A DNA stretch of 64,000 nucleotides from Epiperipatus broadwayi (GCA_028023455.1 JAQFVV010006200.1:6894506-6958505), one strand, 5' to 3'. Positions 11,027 to 24,202 are shown, counted from the first letter of the stretch. The notes: generated from the sequence alone by a model not told the origin. Numbers and translations are program-made.

Positions 11027-12916
11027 AATTGTGTTGAATTAATGAGTTTTAGTACAAAATATTGATTATATGTATATATGAAATAATATTTTAAAGTTGA
11101 ATATAAATCTGTAAGGTTAAATAATAATCAATATACGGCGATATTAAGATATATATTCTTAAATCAATTTTCTGTCTAGGGTAAAATTCACTTGAACATA
11201 AGTATTTTGATATAAAAGTAAAATGTATACATGTATTTAACAATAATGAATCATTAAGATTTATATATATGCGGTCTATTTATTGACACATTATGATCCT
11301 CCTAATATACTATTTGCTGCTTAAGGACAGTAAATCAGCCATAACTATAAAACGTTTCCATATTTACTTAGGGTAGAATGTCTTAATGAGGCATCTTTAA
11401 CATGATTTGACACAGGGTAGTTAAAATAACTAAATGTTGAGATATATCATGTTCTGTCAGTACAGACATTATTTTGTTTAATATTTAGGAGTATAAAACA
11501 TCAATTAGAATAAAGGCTAATATAGTAGTAATAATGAAGAAATAAATAAAACTATTGACATCGAAAATGGAGCTATATTTAAAATGATAAACCTTGTTCG
11601 ATTGAGAATAGGTAATAAATAGGCTAATTCTGAATATATATTTATCTGTTAATATTAACTTATTAATAATTATATATTAATACTTAAATCTGAGATGGAG
11701 ATTAAATCATCCACAGATCATCTAAGAAACTAACACGGACTAAAATATGATAGATTTAGGGGACATCTATTTAGCTCTTTGTGAACTAAGTAGAAGGTGT
11801 TAAGGTAGCTCTCCTTTAAAGTCTACAAATCTATACACCTAAATGTTCCACTTATTTCATCTCTCACATTTGCAATCTATTGATTTGCTTCTATTTGAGT
11901 GGTATAAATGTAAATTATATTGTTTATAAAAAATAGGTTGGAGACATAATGTTGAAAATTCAATTTTAATATTTCACTATTTATTCTATTTTACTTAGCA
12001 TATAAGATATGTATGTATATAATTTCAATACGAATATATATTAAAACTAAAACTCGCTGAAGATGATATATATAAAGAAATCAAAATATTGGAAATTTAA
12101 TAACTACAAAAAAAAATCAATAATTTTTTGATAACAGAAACAAAAAAATATACCTACAGGAATAATACGTTACGTATATAAAAATATCGGTGATGATTAT
12201 TGTAGTATTATATATAATCTTAAGTTTATTTACATGCTGTTAATAATGTTTTGTTTATTATATCGATTTTATATACCTGAATATTTACTTATAAAAATGA
12301 AGCGAAAGATTAATTCAAAATCACTTTTAAAAATTTTAAATTGAAAATCAAATAAAATTTAGATTGTTGATAACTCATTTTTTTTGTAAGATTTATATTG
12401 TCGCATTAAAGCAGTTGCTCTTAGTAAACATATGAAAACATTTATTTTTTAATCATTATTACTGTTTTGAAGTCAATCTTTTATTTAAAGTACCTTATAA
12501 CATTTTTTAAAAGTTTATTTTTATTTTAAAAAATTAAAATTTAATAGTATTATAACTAAAGTGCGTATATAATTAAATGGTATCTTCTATATATATGCTA
12601 GTAAATCCATATCTGTACTAGTGATTTTTAATTGAATAATCCATGATTATATGTTGCTACATTCGACAATTAATTACTGTAGGATATTATAAATATCTTT
12701 GATGAAATAGTTTCATCTTTGAGTTAACATATTAAAAATTTCTATCTGTACCCACATATATATGTAATAATAAAAAATAATAAATATAATAGTGATTAAC
12801 TATTATACACAATTTTTTAATCCACAGAAGCAAAAAAGTAATGTTGTTTATGTATTTTTTTTTTATATGTATATTATTGTATATAGATGAATCGAGGTCC
12901 AATATTGAAAAAAGAT
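11027..12916. other. AT-rich sequence, nothing recognised
   Basis: No coding frame, RNA motif or fold-back was recognised. Confidence 0.6.
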
Positions 12917-13800
12917 GGTACTGTGGTATTAGAGCTGCGACATGAAGAATTATAATCGTTTAATCATTAAATTAATTAAGCTATTAAATCAAAAACATAT
13001 TTTAAAATCTACATTTAAAAAACAATTTAACAAAAAATAAATAAATACGAAAAGCATTAATGTGAAGAATAGTTAAAATGCGTGTTTAAATCAAATTGAG
13101 TGTGTGTTTGCACGTGCATATTCTGCATAATCTATTTTAATACATTGTACAGGCTTACACCTGCATTTATATATGTAATATATGCGGGATTCGAACTCAG
13201 ACATTCACATGACCTACAACTCTCAGTGCCATCTTATATTGCTGACTCACCTGATCACACACATGCTGAAAAGATAAATAATCACGAATATGCATATTTT
13301 GTGCTAAACCAGCACTCATTAAAGTATGAAGATTGGTTATCATAATATAAAGCTGAGTACTAATTGTATATATGTGTGGAGATGGTAATCTGAATCAACT
13401 GATGAGTGCTGGTTTAGCACAAAACATGTATATTGGTGATTATTTATTTTTTCAACATGTTTGTGATCAGGTGAATCAGCAATATAAGATGGCACTGAGA
13501 GTGGTAGATTGTGTGAAAGTCTGAGTTCGAATCCCACATATATTACATATATAAATGCAAGTGTAAGCCTGTACAATGTATTAAAATAGATTATGCAGCA
13601 TATGCATATGCAAACACACACTAATTTGATTTAAACACACATTTAACAATTCTTCACATTAATGCTTTTCGTATTTTTTTTGTTAAATTGTTTTTTTTTT
13701 TAAATGTAGATTTTAAAATATGTTTTTGATTTAATAACCTTATTAATTTAATGATTAAACGATTATAATTCTTCTGTCTCAGCACTAATACCACAGTACC
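12917..13800. repeat. Large fold-back, arms about 400 bp
   Basis: The left end 'ggtactgtggtatt' (12917-12930) mirrors 'aataccacagtacc' (13787-13800). The arms continue inward through 'gaagaattataatcgtttaa', 'tacattgtacaggctta' and 'gggattcgaactcaga' on the left and their complements on the right, meeting near 13360. Each arm carries a copy of a dispersed tRNA-like repeat, so this is a head-to-head duplication. Translations of the two arms (13100-13345 plus, 13340-13621 minus) look alike only because the DNA is inverted; they are not genes. Confidence 0.85.
13319..13541 (+). repeat. Dispersed repeat with tRNA-like 3' end (SINE-like), full copy
   Basis: This sequence aligns over its length with 40012-40232 and, in part and inverted, with 60411-60521. 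Shared landmarks are 'tgtatatatgtgtggagatg', 'ctggtttagcacaaaa' and 'tattggtgattattta'. Near its 3' end is a perfect B-box-type motif AGTTCGAATCC in the context 'gtctgagttcgaatccc', preceded by 'cagcaatataagatggcac', a possible degenerate A box. The tRNA-like part lies at the 3' end of the shared unit, the reverse of a usual SINE. It may be a composite of two repeats. A partial inverted copy occupies the left arm at about 13172-13317. Confidence 0.6.
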
Positions 13801-14071
13801 GAAAAGATTAAAGGAGCATCAATTGTTATACAAATATGTAAAAACTAAAAATAATAATGATCTAATGACTGCTTCAGTTTTCTTGGATAATAAAAAAATA
13901 TGTAAATATAAATTTAAGTTTGATCTTGAAAATGTTAAGATTCTTTATGCAGAGAGAAATCATATTGAAAGAAACATTAAGGAGGCAATTTTAATAAATA
14001 GAAATAAAATGAAAATAATTAATAGCCAAGCTGGTAACATTAAAATTTGGGAATCCTGGTATTTGAGTTGA
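13790..14071 (+). pseudogene. Penelope-like element GIY-YIG domain fragment
   Basis: An open frame reads TVPKRLKEHQ, then NNNDLMTAS, FKFDLENVKIL, and ends ERNIKEAILINRNKMKIIN followed by IKIWESW. This order (a short Arg-x-x-Glu-His segment, a Phe-Asp-x-x-x-Val-Lys-Ile-Leu segment, a Lys-Glu-Ala-Ile segment and an Ile-Trp near the end) is what I know from the second half of GIY-YIG endonuclease domains at the C-terminus of Penelope-like retroelements. The GIY and YIG residues would lie upstream and are missing. The frame starts right where the right arm of the large fold-back ends. It has no ATG start of its own and is a remnant. Family assignment is by motif memory only. Confidence 0.5.
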
Positions 14072-14533
14072 TGATATTTGCTTGGTTGTTTTTTGAATTT
14101 AAATGGCAGTTGGAGAGAGTTAACTAATTAACGAAAACTTCTTCTGTGGATTAAAAGCTTGTGTATAAGAGTTAATCACAATTATATTTATTACTTTTTA
14201 TTGTTTTTACAATATTTGTTAATTAACAGACATTTTGTTGGTATTATGTATTGTACTTTTTATAATTGGTACAGATAATTAGGTAGAGTTAAGAAAATGG
14301 CTATATTTAAGAAAAATTAAATTTGGGTTATTTTCTAATATATAATTTTAATATTATAGATAGTAGGGGTTCAAACTCAGTAGATAGGAGCTTATAAAAA
14401 TAGATTATGTAGCTTGGATTGATTTTGAGATGAATTAAATGTAAAATGATACAATAAATTATTTAAAATGTATTTATTTTTATTTATTATAGTTAAAAAA
14501 TACTACAGAAATAGAATAGCTTAATAATATATT

Positions 14534-14743
14534 CATATATATTGCTTATAATAACTACCCTCATATACACTTTAATGCAATTTTTTTAATGATTTCTTTA
14601 TTTTCCTGACAGTTTAGACTGCCCTGCAATGTTCATCAGAAAAATCTTAATCTTCTCCACCTTTTAAAATAAAAAAATAAAGAAATCATTAAAAAAATTT
14701 GCATTAAAGGGTGTATGAGGGAGTTATTATAAGCAATATATAT
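14534..14743. repeat. Fold-back element (MITE-like), about 210 bp
   Basis: The left arm at 14534-14603 begins 'catatatattgcttataata' and pairs with 14674-14743, which ends 'tataagcaatatatatg'. Only a few mismatches are visible over some 70 bp. The ends are TA-rich, so a TA or (TA)n target is plausible. The interior contains no coding sequence. Confidence 0.8.
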
Positions 14744-17700
14744 GAATATATGAAAAAATGCAAAGAAAGTAAAAGGGGAAAAATAAAAAGATAGCTTAAT
14801 AATAGTGATAAATATTTTATGTTTAGAATAATTATTTTGCTTAAAATATTGTTTAAAATAATAAGTTAATTTAATATTATTTTAAAGTTGTTGAAAGTAT
14901 CACATGATTAGAAGTATGTGAATGTGTGTGCTTTCAGAAATTTAGCGAAAGAAATTTAATTTTAGCTTGCTAACAAAAATTTGACCCAATAAAGTGTAGC
15001 AAAATAATCAGTCCAGAGAAAAATATTAGAAAAAGAATACTTAAAACGTATTATTATTTTATTAAAATGTAATAATTTATTTATTTTTAAATCTATTTCA
15101 GGTTATTTAAATATTAAAAATTGTTTTAATAAGATTATTTAATTTTTTAGATAAAAATATTTAATAATTGAGGCATTAAATAATTTGATAATATTTAATA
15201 TTGATATCTCATAATTTTAAAACTTAATTTTAAAAATCATATTTGATGTAGTTATGTTAATGAACAAATTTGTACAAGAAGTATTGACCAATGAAATCAT
15301 TGGATCAAGATCAGTATAAAAACTAAGGTTGAGGCCAGTCTAGACAGATTATATACAGATTTTAGGGATTTTTCATATTAGTTAAATGTGTTTTCAGTGA
15401 TGTCAGTGCTTTACAGATTTAGTTTGAAATTTATAACTATTTTTTTATATAACAGTGGTAATTTCTTTTAAATTTTTATTACTTTGCTTAAACTTTTTTT
15501 TAAAAATATAACTAGGATAATTATTTAAAAACTGAATCACTAAACACTAAAGTTTCCTATCAGTTTATCTACTTGAACTTAGCTTAGGATCTTTAATATT
15601 AAGCAGAATGTGTTAGTGGCCACTTAGATATTGTGGAAGATAAATACCCAAGACCAGGAAAATTACTGAAACAAAGCCTGGAGTGAATTTGCATAAAAAC
15701 TTTGTAATTTTTATTGATTGTATGCTTGGAATGACTGTCTGTTTATTTCAAATGACTATATAATGATTGAGAGAAACTGAATATTCATTAAAAATCTTAT
15801 TTGTAATATTAAATTTGAAAAACAAGAAGATTAAAACTCTGCATCTGTCCTTTAACACTGAACTTAGAATGTCTTATTGTATGATGAATATCTGCTTTAA
15901 TATATAACTGATATTAATGACTCATATTTGATTTGTCTTTAAAGAAGTCAAAGTCAACTTATATTTTAAGAACAAGGTATTTAGAGACAAATTGAAGAAA
16001 ATGATTTAAAGGTCTTTTATGCCTTTTAAAAGCTCTTGATAATAATTAACTTAATAAATAAATTATCTACTTTAAAATTAACTCTATCTAGAAATAATGA
16101 ACGGAAACATCTTTTTAAAATTAAAAATATTATCCGTTAATAAATGTTAAAATGATATAGCTGTTTTATCTAGGGAAGAAAAATATTTAGTGAAAAGATA
16201 TATGTTTTAAAGTATATAAAAAATATTGTATTTTTTTAAAGGAAAGAAATATTTGTTCTAATTCATATTATAATGTCTGCTGATGAATTTGTTGAATAAA
16301 TAATCTATTATATAATTTCCAGTACTAATATTTTTACCAAGGAAAATATGAATCTTACTTATATTATATTTATTAAATATATCTGCTCTACATAAAGCCA
16401 AAACATATGTAAGAAAATATTTCATATGAAATGGATGTTGAACTATTATTCTATATGGATATTAAATCTCTGGATAAAATTTCAGAAAAGACTAAAATAA
16501 ACATTTTATCTTACAGGATGTTAATATTTTCCATGGATTATATTAGATTTTATTGGATTTTAATGTGATATTTGTACATTTCTGCATATGGCACCAAGAT
16601 AAAAAATAATTGTGCACAATGCTTTTTATCTGCAGCTAGGCAACACAGCAAGCTGCCTGCCAAGCAATTCAACATACAAGCAAGGGAAAAAAATCCTTTC
16701 ATAACTTTAAACTTTATTAGTATTATTTTTTCTTTAGTGTTAAGTTTTAACATTAATATTGAAACATTACAATTATTTATTTTAAAACTAACTTGTTGTT
16801 ATTACATAGTTTTAAGATAGATTAATTTTATTATTATGCTTAAAAAACAAATGGGTTTTTAGAAAATAATTTTTCTGAACAAAACAAGTTTCAATTGTAA
16901 TTTTTCTTTGAATGGATGGTTTTGGAGAAGCAGACGGCCATAAATGGTTTCAACAGTATAATGAGATTATTGATAATTTTTATTGTTAATTAGATTATAT
17001 TTTTGCTTAATAATTCTGTTTCTTTTCATTTATTTAAGAAAAGATATATTTTAATTAGTATTTTTTAGATTAATATTGTATACTGCTTGAATTTAATGCT
17101 AATCAGTGGGAGAATGAACCATTAATAAAATTATTGTGTGCATTTTGTGAAAGAGTTGACAAATGCGTATGAATGTTTGAAAACATCTAAGGATATTTAT
17201 AAATACTTATTTAAAACGTGAATCCTTGGATATGCATAAATTATATAGCATTGTTAAATTATTAAAATGTTATTTTATGAATGTTATATGTTGGAATATA
17301 AGAAGGAAATAATATTGATTTCTAAATTATATCCTAACAAATAAATAAAATGTATAGTACCGATGAATGTTTATCGATATCATTTGAGCATGAAAACTTT
17401 TAAAACATCTTGAAATGAATTTAGATCATTGTTGTTTTCTTTAGTATTGTGTTTTAGAAATTATTTTAGAATATTGTTGGTATATTTTTATGATGTTGAA
17501 TGAGTTATATAGTGAGAAAAAGTATAATAGTGGTTGGGAAAGTAATAATATTCTTATGATATCCTAGGTGTTAGGGTTATGTCGAAAATTGTTATAGGTG
17601 AATTATATTTCCATATTTTAAATTTATTTAAGTATACAGATAATATAAGGCTGTATATCTTTTTCCATGGACATGTGCATTTCCTCCTATAAGTGCTATA

Positions 17701-19310
17701 ATAGAGCCATGACCTATATCTTAGGTGCCCGATGAATACAGACCTACTCTTATGATTTGCACTGTACCCATGATTATATGAACTTATTTTTGAAACATTC
17801 TTGTTACTATTTCATACCCTACACTTTAATTGCTATCTATCACCACAGGTATTATTGTAGAAGATAGTTTATAAGTTGGAAAAGTAATGACTGAACCGTT
17901 TTTGAAGTAGATGATTTTGTGAGAGGGCAAGATGTAGTACATCAAAATTTTTCTTTCAAATGATGTTGAGATGTTTAATGATTACCATAATATGTAATAC
18001 AAGAGAAGAAGAATTGATGCCTATACAAAATATTAGAGATCACTTATCATAATAAAATTCATATTCAAATGGAATGAAAGTGGGAATAGTGAAAATGAAT
18101 TGGGGGATGATATAATGTAAGAATGAGTGTCAAAATGAAAGTAAAATAAATTTCAAGCGGTATAACTTATGGATAGTTTTCGTAAATTTTATTATTGATA
18201 AGTTAAACCTAGTTTAAGTTATAAAATTTCCTCTTGAATATTTTTTTTTTGCGTAATAGTTAATTAATTTTCTAGAGGGAGATATCTATACTTTATTTAA
18301 AAATTTTATGATATCCAAACATTAAAATTGCACTTTGTTAAATTGTGAAAAAAAATTTAAATAATTTTTCTTTTAATATTTTATTTATATTTTAGAAAAT
18401 GCGTCTTAAAATATAAATTTTTATTGATGTGTTTACATCATAAGTAATTTATTTTATGGTAGAATAAACATAGTATTAATTTTTTTTTTTTAGAAAGTGG
18501 GAGAGATATTCTAATTATTCTAATACAGATAATAGAATACTATTTTATTAAATGAAGATTACATATCATCATACCAGTTGTAAATTTCATTTTTATTGTA
18601 TTTTTGAAAATGGCCAGAGTGAAGGCTATTCTTATTTTATTTCTTGTGTTTATGTGTCATATTTATTGTAAATATTCTTTGATTTATGCTAAATAATGTT
18701 AATCTACATTTTACTTTGTAAATATTTTATTATATTATGTTATAAATCTATTGTTAATTTGTAAATAAATTTGTGAATTGTTTTTTTTAAAATTTACTTT
18801 AATCAAGTTGTGATTTATCTGCTTGTTGCTTATTGATTTTTCATTCTGCATCCATGATCCCCAGAAATTAATAATATAAAACATTATTTATTTGGCACAT
18901 GATCCATAAAGATTTCTTAGACATTATTTTTATTACATTTGATTAAGTAACCAAGTATATTGCCATTATTGTTTAGAAGATATGATCATTATTAATTATT
19001 TTTAAACTGATACAAGACCAATGAAAGATTCTTGATATTGCCACTCTATTAGAATACATTATATTTTTATGAATGCCACATTAAACAAGGAAAGATTGTA
19101 TAATGTTTTGCTTAAAATTTTATTATATTATTTTTTTATTCCTAAATTTTAACTATTATGGATATTTGAATCATTAAGATATTTAGTTGCTTATTGTTAT
19201 TATTATTTTGTAAAAGTAGTTAAATATCATATAAAATCCCATGTATTTAACTATAGGATATTAATTAATTAATTAATTTATTTTGTTACTAGTTTGTTAG
19301 AAATGAACCT
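14744..19310. other. AT-rich sequence, nothing recognised apart from a possible promoter
   Basis: Frames at 16550-16753 and 16572-16820 overlap on opposite strands and resemble no family. They lie over a slightly GC-richer patch near 16610-16680 that I cannot identify. A CCAAT/TATA-like arrangement at 15288-15322 is listed separately. The rest is AT-rich filler. Confidence 0.5.
15288..15345 (+). promoter_or_regulatory. Possible Pol II promoter (CCAAT palindrome plus TATA box)
   Basis: CCAATGAAATCATTGG (15288-15303) contains inverted CCAAT boxes and is followed at 15315 by TATAAAAA. About 25-30 bp further on the sequence turns locally GC-richer ('ggttgaggccagtctagac'), where a start site would be expected. 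No open frame or recognised element lies downstream. In DNA this AT-rich a TATA match alone means little; the spacing and CCAAT palindrome are the only support. Confidence 0.25.
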
Positions 19311-19530
19311 GAGATGATGATGATGATGAGGATTATTATTATTATGATTTTATTATTATTATTAGTGGTAGTAGTAGTGATAGTAGTAGTAGCAGCAGTA
19401 GTAGTATCAGTATTAGTAGCAGCAGTAGTAGTAGTAGCAGTAGTAGGAGCAGTACTAGTAGCAGTAATAGCAGTAGAAGTAGCAGTAGTAGTAGCAAGAG
19501 TAGCAGCAGCAGTAGTAGCAGTAGTAGTAC
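19311..19530 (+). repeat. Degenerate compound trinucleotide array
   Basis: The array begins with ATG and ATT triplets (19311-19362) and passes into about 160 bp of GTA, GCA, GAA and ATA triplets, all in one register with few breaks. It keeps an open frame (19314-19574) of Val/Ala-rich low-complexity protein. That is a by-product of the triplet register and not evidence of a gene. Interruptions point to an old array. Confidence 0.85.
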
Positions 19531-19574
19531 TATTTTGGAGGATTGTAAATTTCTTATTGAGAGATAATGAGTAA

Positions 19575-21317
19575 AGTTATTAATTAGTATTTTATTAAAG
19601 GAATATTAGTTAGTTTATGGTTATTTCTGTAATAAATTTATTAAATTATATTTTAAGATTTAGTGTGTATTTTAGAGACATGAGAGTATTACATAGTAGT
19701 TTGGTTATGTGAATTTGGTGGGGTAATATTCTTATGCCATTGAGAGTGTGTCTTGTAGAATGTATTGTCAATGTTTAAACTAATGTACCTTATTGGATGT
19801 CTCATGTTAGGAGATTTATAATTATATTTATTATTTTGACAGAACCTTACTTTGTTTATAATAGTGTGTTAGTTATAAATTAGATTTATTAGTAAATGAA
19901 TGGATTAAGTATCATAGTTTGGAACCCTAATTATTTATTAAGAACCTAAATGTTATGATATTTTATTATAATAAGATTTTCTTAAATTTAATTAGTAAAA
20001 AATATTATTTTATTAGATATTATATCATGAGCCAGTCTTTATGTTATATTATTTTAATAGTCATCATTTATGCAACTTAATTATAATACACTATTGTTAT
20101 CATAGTTAGCCAGATTCTCTTGTTCAGTAGTATTTCCCTTAAGGAAGGGTACAATATATATAATTAATAAATTAACGTACTTAGAAATATATATAATTTT
20201 TCTAATTAAGAGTAATTTCCAATGATAGTATATGTGATGTTAACAATAATTTGTTCATGTGATTGCAGTATCCATCTAATGTTAGTTTCATGTGTTATGA
20301 TTGAAGAATTTATTCCATATAAAAATATTATTTTATAATATTTGTATGTTTAAATAGTAAATATATTTATTGCCTGGATTGTTCATTAGTAAAGTGACTT
20401 TTAAGCTAAAAATTATCTGTCATGATTGAATCGGATGATGTGATTTATATTTGTTTAACAATATTTGAGTTTCGGTATTCTTCAAACATCATTGAACTCT
20501 GGATTACATATTAATGACTGTGATTAGAACTTAAATATCACATGTATTTGATAGGGTCTAATATCAAACTGGTGAAAATTTTAAGATAAAAATTTGAATT
20601 GGGTATTTGAGGCTTTCTATTATTTTGCAGCCTAAACACACACTAATTTTTCTCTGACCTATGATCTGACTAAACAAACATATCAGATCTTGCCTCAATC
20701 TCTTAGATAATTTATAACAATATAAACATTTATAACTATCATATAAAACTTTTGTATATACCTATTATCAATAAATCTAAATTTTTAAATAAAAAAAACT
20801 GTTTGGTTTATATTTATTTACATTTCACAAAAGCATAGCTTTTGTATTTGCTTTAGAAGGAATATAGGGTAAATAACCCTTAAATAACTCATTTGTAAGA
20901 GTCTTTCCATCAGTCTCCAATAAAGAATTCATAAAGAATACAGCATTACTAATCATACTTGCTAATTGAAAGGTAATAAAAGTTTTAATAGTTTTCTCTT
21001 CATGTATTATGTTTTAATTAAATACCCATTTATTGATCAACATTGGATAATTAACTGGGTTGTCAATTTGAAAGCTATCACAAAATAAAATTATTAAGCT
21101 ATTAAAACATTAAAAAATTGTGTTTATTCTACCCTCATTTAGATTCAGATCATACATATGAAAAGTGAATATGTACTATGAGTGTCTCTGAATATACAAG
21201 AATGATCAAGTTGCAATCTTTCGTGTCTATATAAATATATTAATAAAAATGGGATTCCACCTTTATTATTAAAAGAAGGTTGCCTTGACAACAGTTTGAA
21301 ATTCTTGATTATATATA
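19575..21317. other. AT-rich sequence, nothing recognised
   Basis: No coding, RNA or repeat structure could be supported. Confidence 0.6.
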
Positions 21318-21466
21318 ATAAAAACACAATTATTTCTCTATAAAACTGCTTTAATATTTCAACTAGCAGACTGGTTTTTTTTTCCTTCGCTTTCTGATGA
21401 AGACCAGACTGCTCGTTGAAATATTAAAGCAATTTTATACAGAAGTAATTGTGTGGTTTTTATTTT
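21318..21466. repeat. Fold-back element, about 150 bp
   Basis: The left arm 'aaaacacaattatttctcta..agcagactggt' (21320-21375) pairs with 'accagactgctcgttgaaat..aattgtgtggtttt' (21403-21464). A 27-nt T-rich loop contains 'ccttcgctttctgatgaag'. A few mismatches are visible. There is no coding content. Confidence 0.8.
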
Positions 21467-21597
21467 TCCTTTAGTTAGTTTGTATATATATAATTCTTCG
21501 AAAAGCAACATAAATTTGTTTATAACTGGAATACAGACATTGATTACTAATTTATCTATATATGAAAGAAAAACAATGCATAATGCTAGCTAAACCC

Positions 21598-21995
21598 AAT
21601 ATAAAATATTTGAAACACCCCATAGCTATATTATTTTCAGCAACAATCCTCCTTTAAATAAAGAAAGCTCAAATTTTAGCCTTACACTTTTAGTGTGGTG
21701 CTATGGAGCATTTCAAATATTATATATGTAAATTAGTTAATAAATGGAAATTCCATTATATAAAATAAGTTAAATCTACAGCTAATTAAAGTGTAGCAAC
21801 CAATCAGACCGATTTTGCAGGCTGAAAGAAACAATAGCAAACTTGTCCAAATTACTCCTGACTAAAAGACAAGTTGTTTTCGTTCATCATTCAGAATCAG
21901 CCTGATTGTTTGCTGCACTTTAATATGCTCTGGCTGTAGATTTAACTTCTTTTATATCACAGAGTTTCCATTTATTAAATAATTTACATCTATAT
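21598..21995. repeat. Two adjoining fold-backs
   Basis: The first (about 21598-21728) pairs 'atatttgaaacaccccatagc' with 'gctatggagcatttcaaata'. The second (about 21725-21995) pairs 'tatgtaaattagttaataaa..acagctaattaaagtgtagc' with 'gctgcactttaatatgctct..taatttacatcta', arms about 85 bp. They touch at a short TA-rich segment. Both have an AT-rich interior with one GC-richer patch and no frame. Confidence 0.7.
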
Positions 21996-22253
21996 TAATC
22001 TATTAAAAATATTAAAGTTAAATAGACTTATTCATAAGTTTATCTGAAAGGCCAATAAGTGATTATATTTAACTTATGTCATTAGTTCAGTTATTAGAAA
22101 TTTTTAATACATAACACTTTCAACTCTATAGATCACCCTTCAAAGTTGTATTCCACATCATTATACTATAAGTTTTTATTCATTGTTATTTCTTTATATA
22201 TTGCCATTTCGAATGAAGTCATATCTTTCAAGTTTTATAATTTTTCACTTACA

Positions 22254-24202
22254 TATATATTATAAGGATTGGGGTGTAATGAAGAGTCTCACGTATCTGC
22301 CATACAGGGTACCACCAGGCCATTTGAATCTAGAAAATTTATATAGTAGGCAGATACTTAAGTTAAGATCCAATTTTATTTTATTATAGATCGTTAGCCC
22401 CAGTCACTAGCTCGTGGAGCAGTAGAGATAATGTATACTTTATTTTTAAAGAAAAAAAAAAGAATAAGCCACTGCCAGATTAACAATATACAGAAACATT
22501 TATTTTGCACATATATAAAATTTAGAATTATTTTAGTATAATGTTTACTTTATAAATTGATTTACATTTTAACTTTTGATTTTATAAGTTCGCACAGATG
22601 AATTTATTAATATTTTATTAAAGTGTAGAGTATAGATAGACTACATAGATTGCACTCGAAAAAGAAAATACTCTATATCCCTTATTTAATCCTAGACAAA
22701 AGTTCACAATCAAACTAACACTAATCTACATGACATATCAATGTATTCAATGCAGCATGAATATGACAGCACAATCCTGCACTGTCAGAAATATACATCT
22801 GAACAGCGTGGTTACTTAGAAAAAAATATCCCTCATTCAGTCCAGGAATGCTATGTCCATCTGGTGAGAAGAACAATATAAAAAAACTCCATAGGAAGGG
22901 ATCGCAGTCCTTTTTGCCAACTTAAGACCCCATTCCATAGGCTAAATGGGTGAACCAAGGAGCAGGAAATACCATCTGCTTCCGATGGTCAAAGAAATGG
23001 GACTTATTTTGCCCAAGTGCGGCATATAATGTGATCCTGCATATAGCGGATCTTCATGCTACATTTACTAATTACACCAATACATCCAATACTTTGACCC
23101 AATTTAACTGTGAAACAAATAACCTTAGATTTATCCTCCCTTAAACTAACATAACTTTACGAATCTATGCAGCCATTCATACCCAACTTAAATTTAACAT
23201 GATTTAATTAAAAGTTTGGCTTAACAAAAAAAATCATAATAAACACTTAAAAGAACAGAAAAACAATTAATTAATGGAAATGATTTTAAAAAAAAAATAC
23301 ATTCAATAAAAATAATTATTAATAAATGATTTAGTTTGGTCAGATAGGAATTTCTATTTCTATTTAAAGACTGGGAAAGTTTTATAGTTAAAGTTTATTA
23401 GAGTTCATAAAGTTCTTACAGTTTTAAAAAGAAAAAGTCCATACTTTCTAGTTGCTTGTAATTTGGGTACAGTGTTAATTCCCACAATGTCCTTTGCTGC
23501 AGCTGGTATAGTTCTTTGCAGGCTTTTATTGCAGGACCCTGATGTCCTGGAGTCTGCAATCTAGAAAAATGATATTACATTTCTTCTTTTAAAAAAACTG
23601 AAGGGATTGAAAGTACGTCTTTTCAATCCTTTCTCCTTCAACTCTCCTGGACTTAATACATATAGCACACATTATATTTTATTTCCAATCTTTTCCTTTT
23701 TATATTAAAATCTCGGATTGACTGGACATGACATCATGATGATGATGATCCTTTTGCTGTGGTCCATTTCCTGAGGGATTTTTTATTGGCTATTCAGTTC
23801 TTATTGTTATATCATATCTGACCTTTAATTATAAATTTTGAGATGCCCAAAGGCTAGTTTACTTTGACTAATTAAAAAATATATATAATCATTTTCATTT
23901 TTAGCCTTTCTACACAATAAAATTAATTATTTTACATTCTTAAAGATATATTTTTATCTTTAAATATTTAAGTTTTTGTTGGAAATTTAGTTTTAAAATA
24001 CTTTTTTTTTTAATAAAGTTTTTCTTTAATAATTTTTCATCTGTGCAAATTTTATATATATACGAGTTTAGATGACTTTTAATTTTCAATTTTTAATTTT
24101 TAAAAAAGAAGTTTTTATTTGCAAACTTTTTATTTTTAATTTGTAATTTTACCTATTATAATAATGTAACAGCATGTATGCCCATTACAATATATATATA
24201 TA
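22254..24202 (-). repeat. ~2-kb dispersed repeat, copy 1 (inverted relative to copy 2)
   Basis: The reverse complement of this segment aligns end to end with 44375-46590. Landmarks shared in order are 'catgctgttacatt' (outer end), 'aggctaaaaatg', 'tcatgtccagtcaatc' (the complement of 'ggattgactggacatgac'), 'aggaccctgatgtcctgg' or its complement, 'gcaatcctttcc/agtccttttt', 'gttaatcttgcagtggctta' or its complement, and 'tggcagataag/cg' at the far end. Both ends lie in (TA)n. I see no terminal inverted repeats, no LTR structure and no family-level protein match. The frame at 22950-23144 is not conserved as protein. It is an unclassified repeat, possibly a degraded retroelement or a long non-autonomous DNA element. 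Confidence 0.75.

Noticed and set aside
13100-13621. Two similar 81- and 93-codon frames on opposite strands
   Set aside because: They are alike because the DNA is an inverted repeat. The translations cross the tRNA-like dispersed repeat and show no protein family signal.
19314-19574. 86-codon Val/Ala-rich frame that looks like a membrane protein
   Set aside because: It is fully explained by the trinucleotide array register.
22950-23144. 64-codon frame with Trp and Cys residues in a GC-richer patch
   Set aside because: It lies in the 2-kb dispersed repeat; the matching region of the other copy (45.7-45.95 kb) does not keep the frame.
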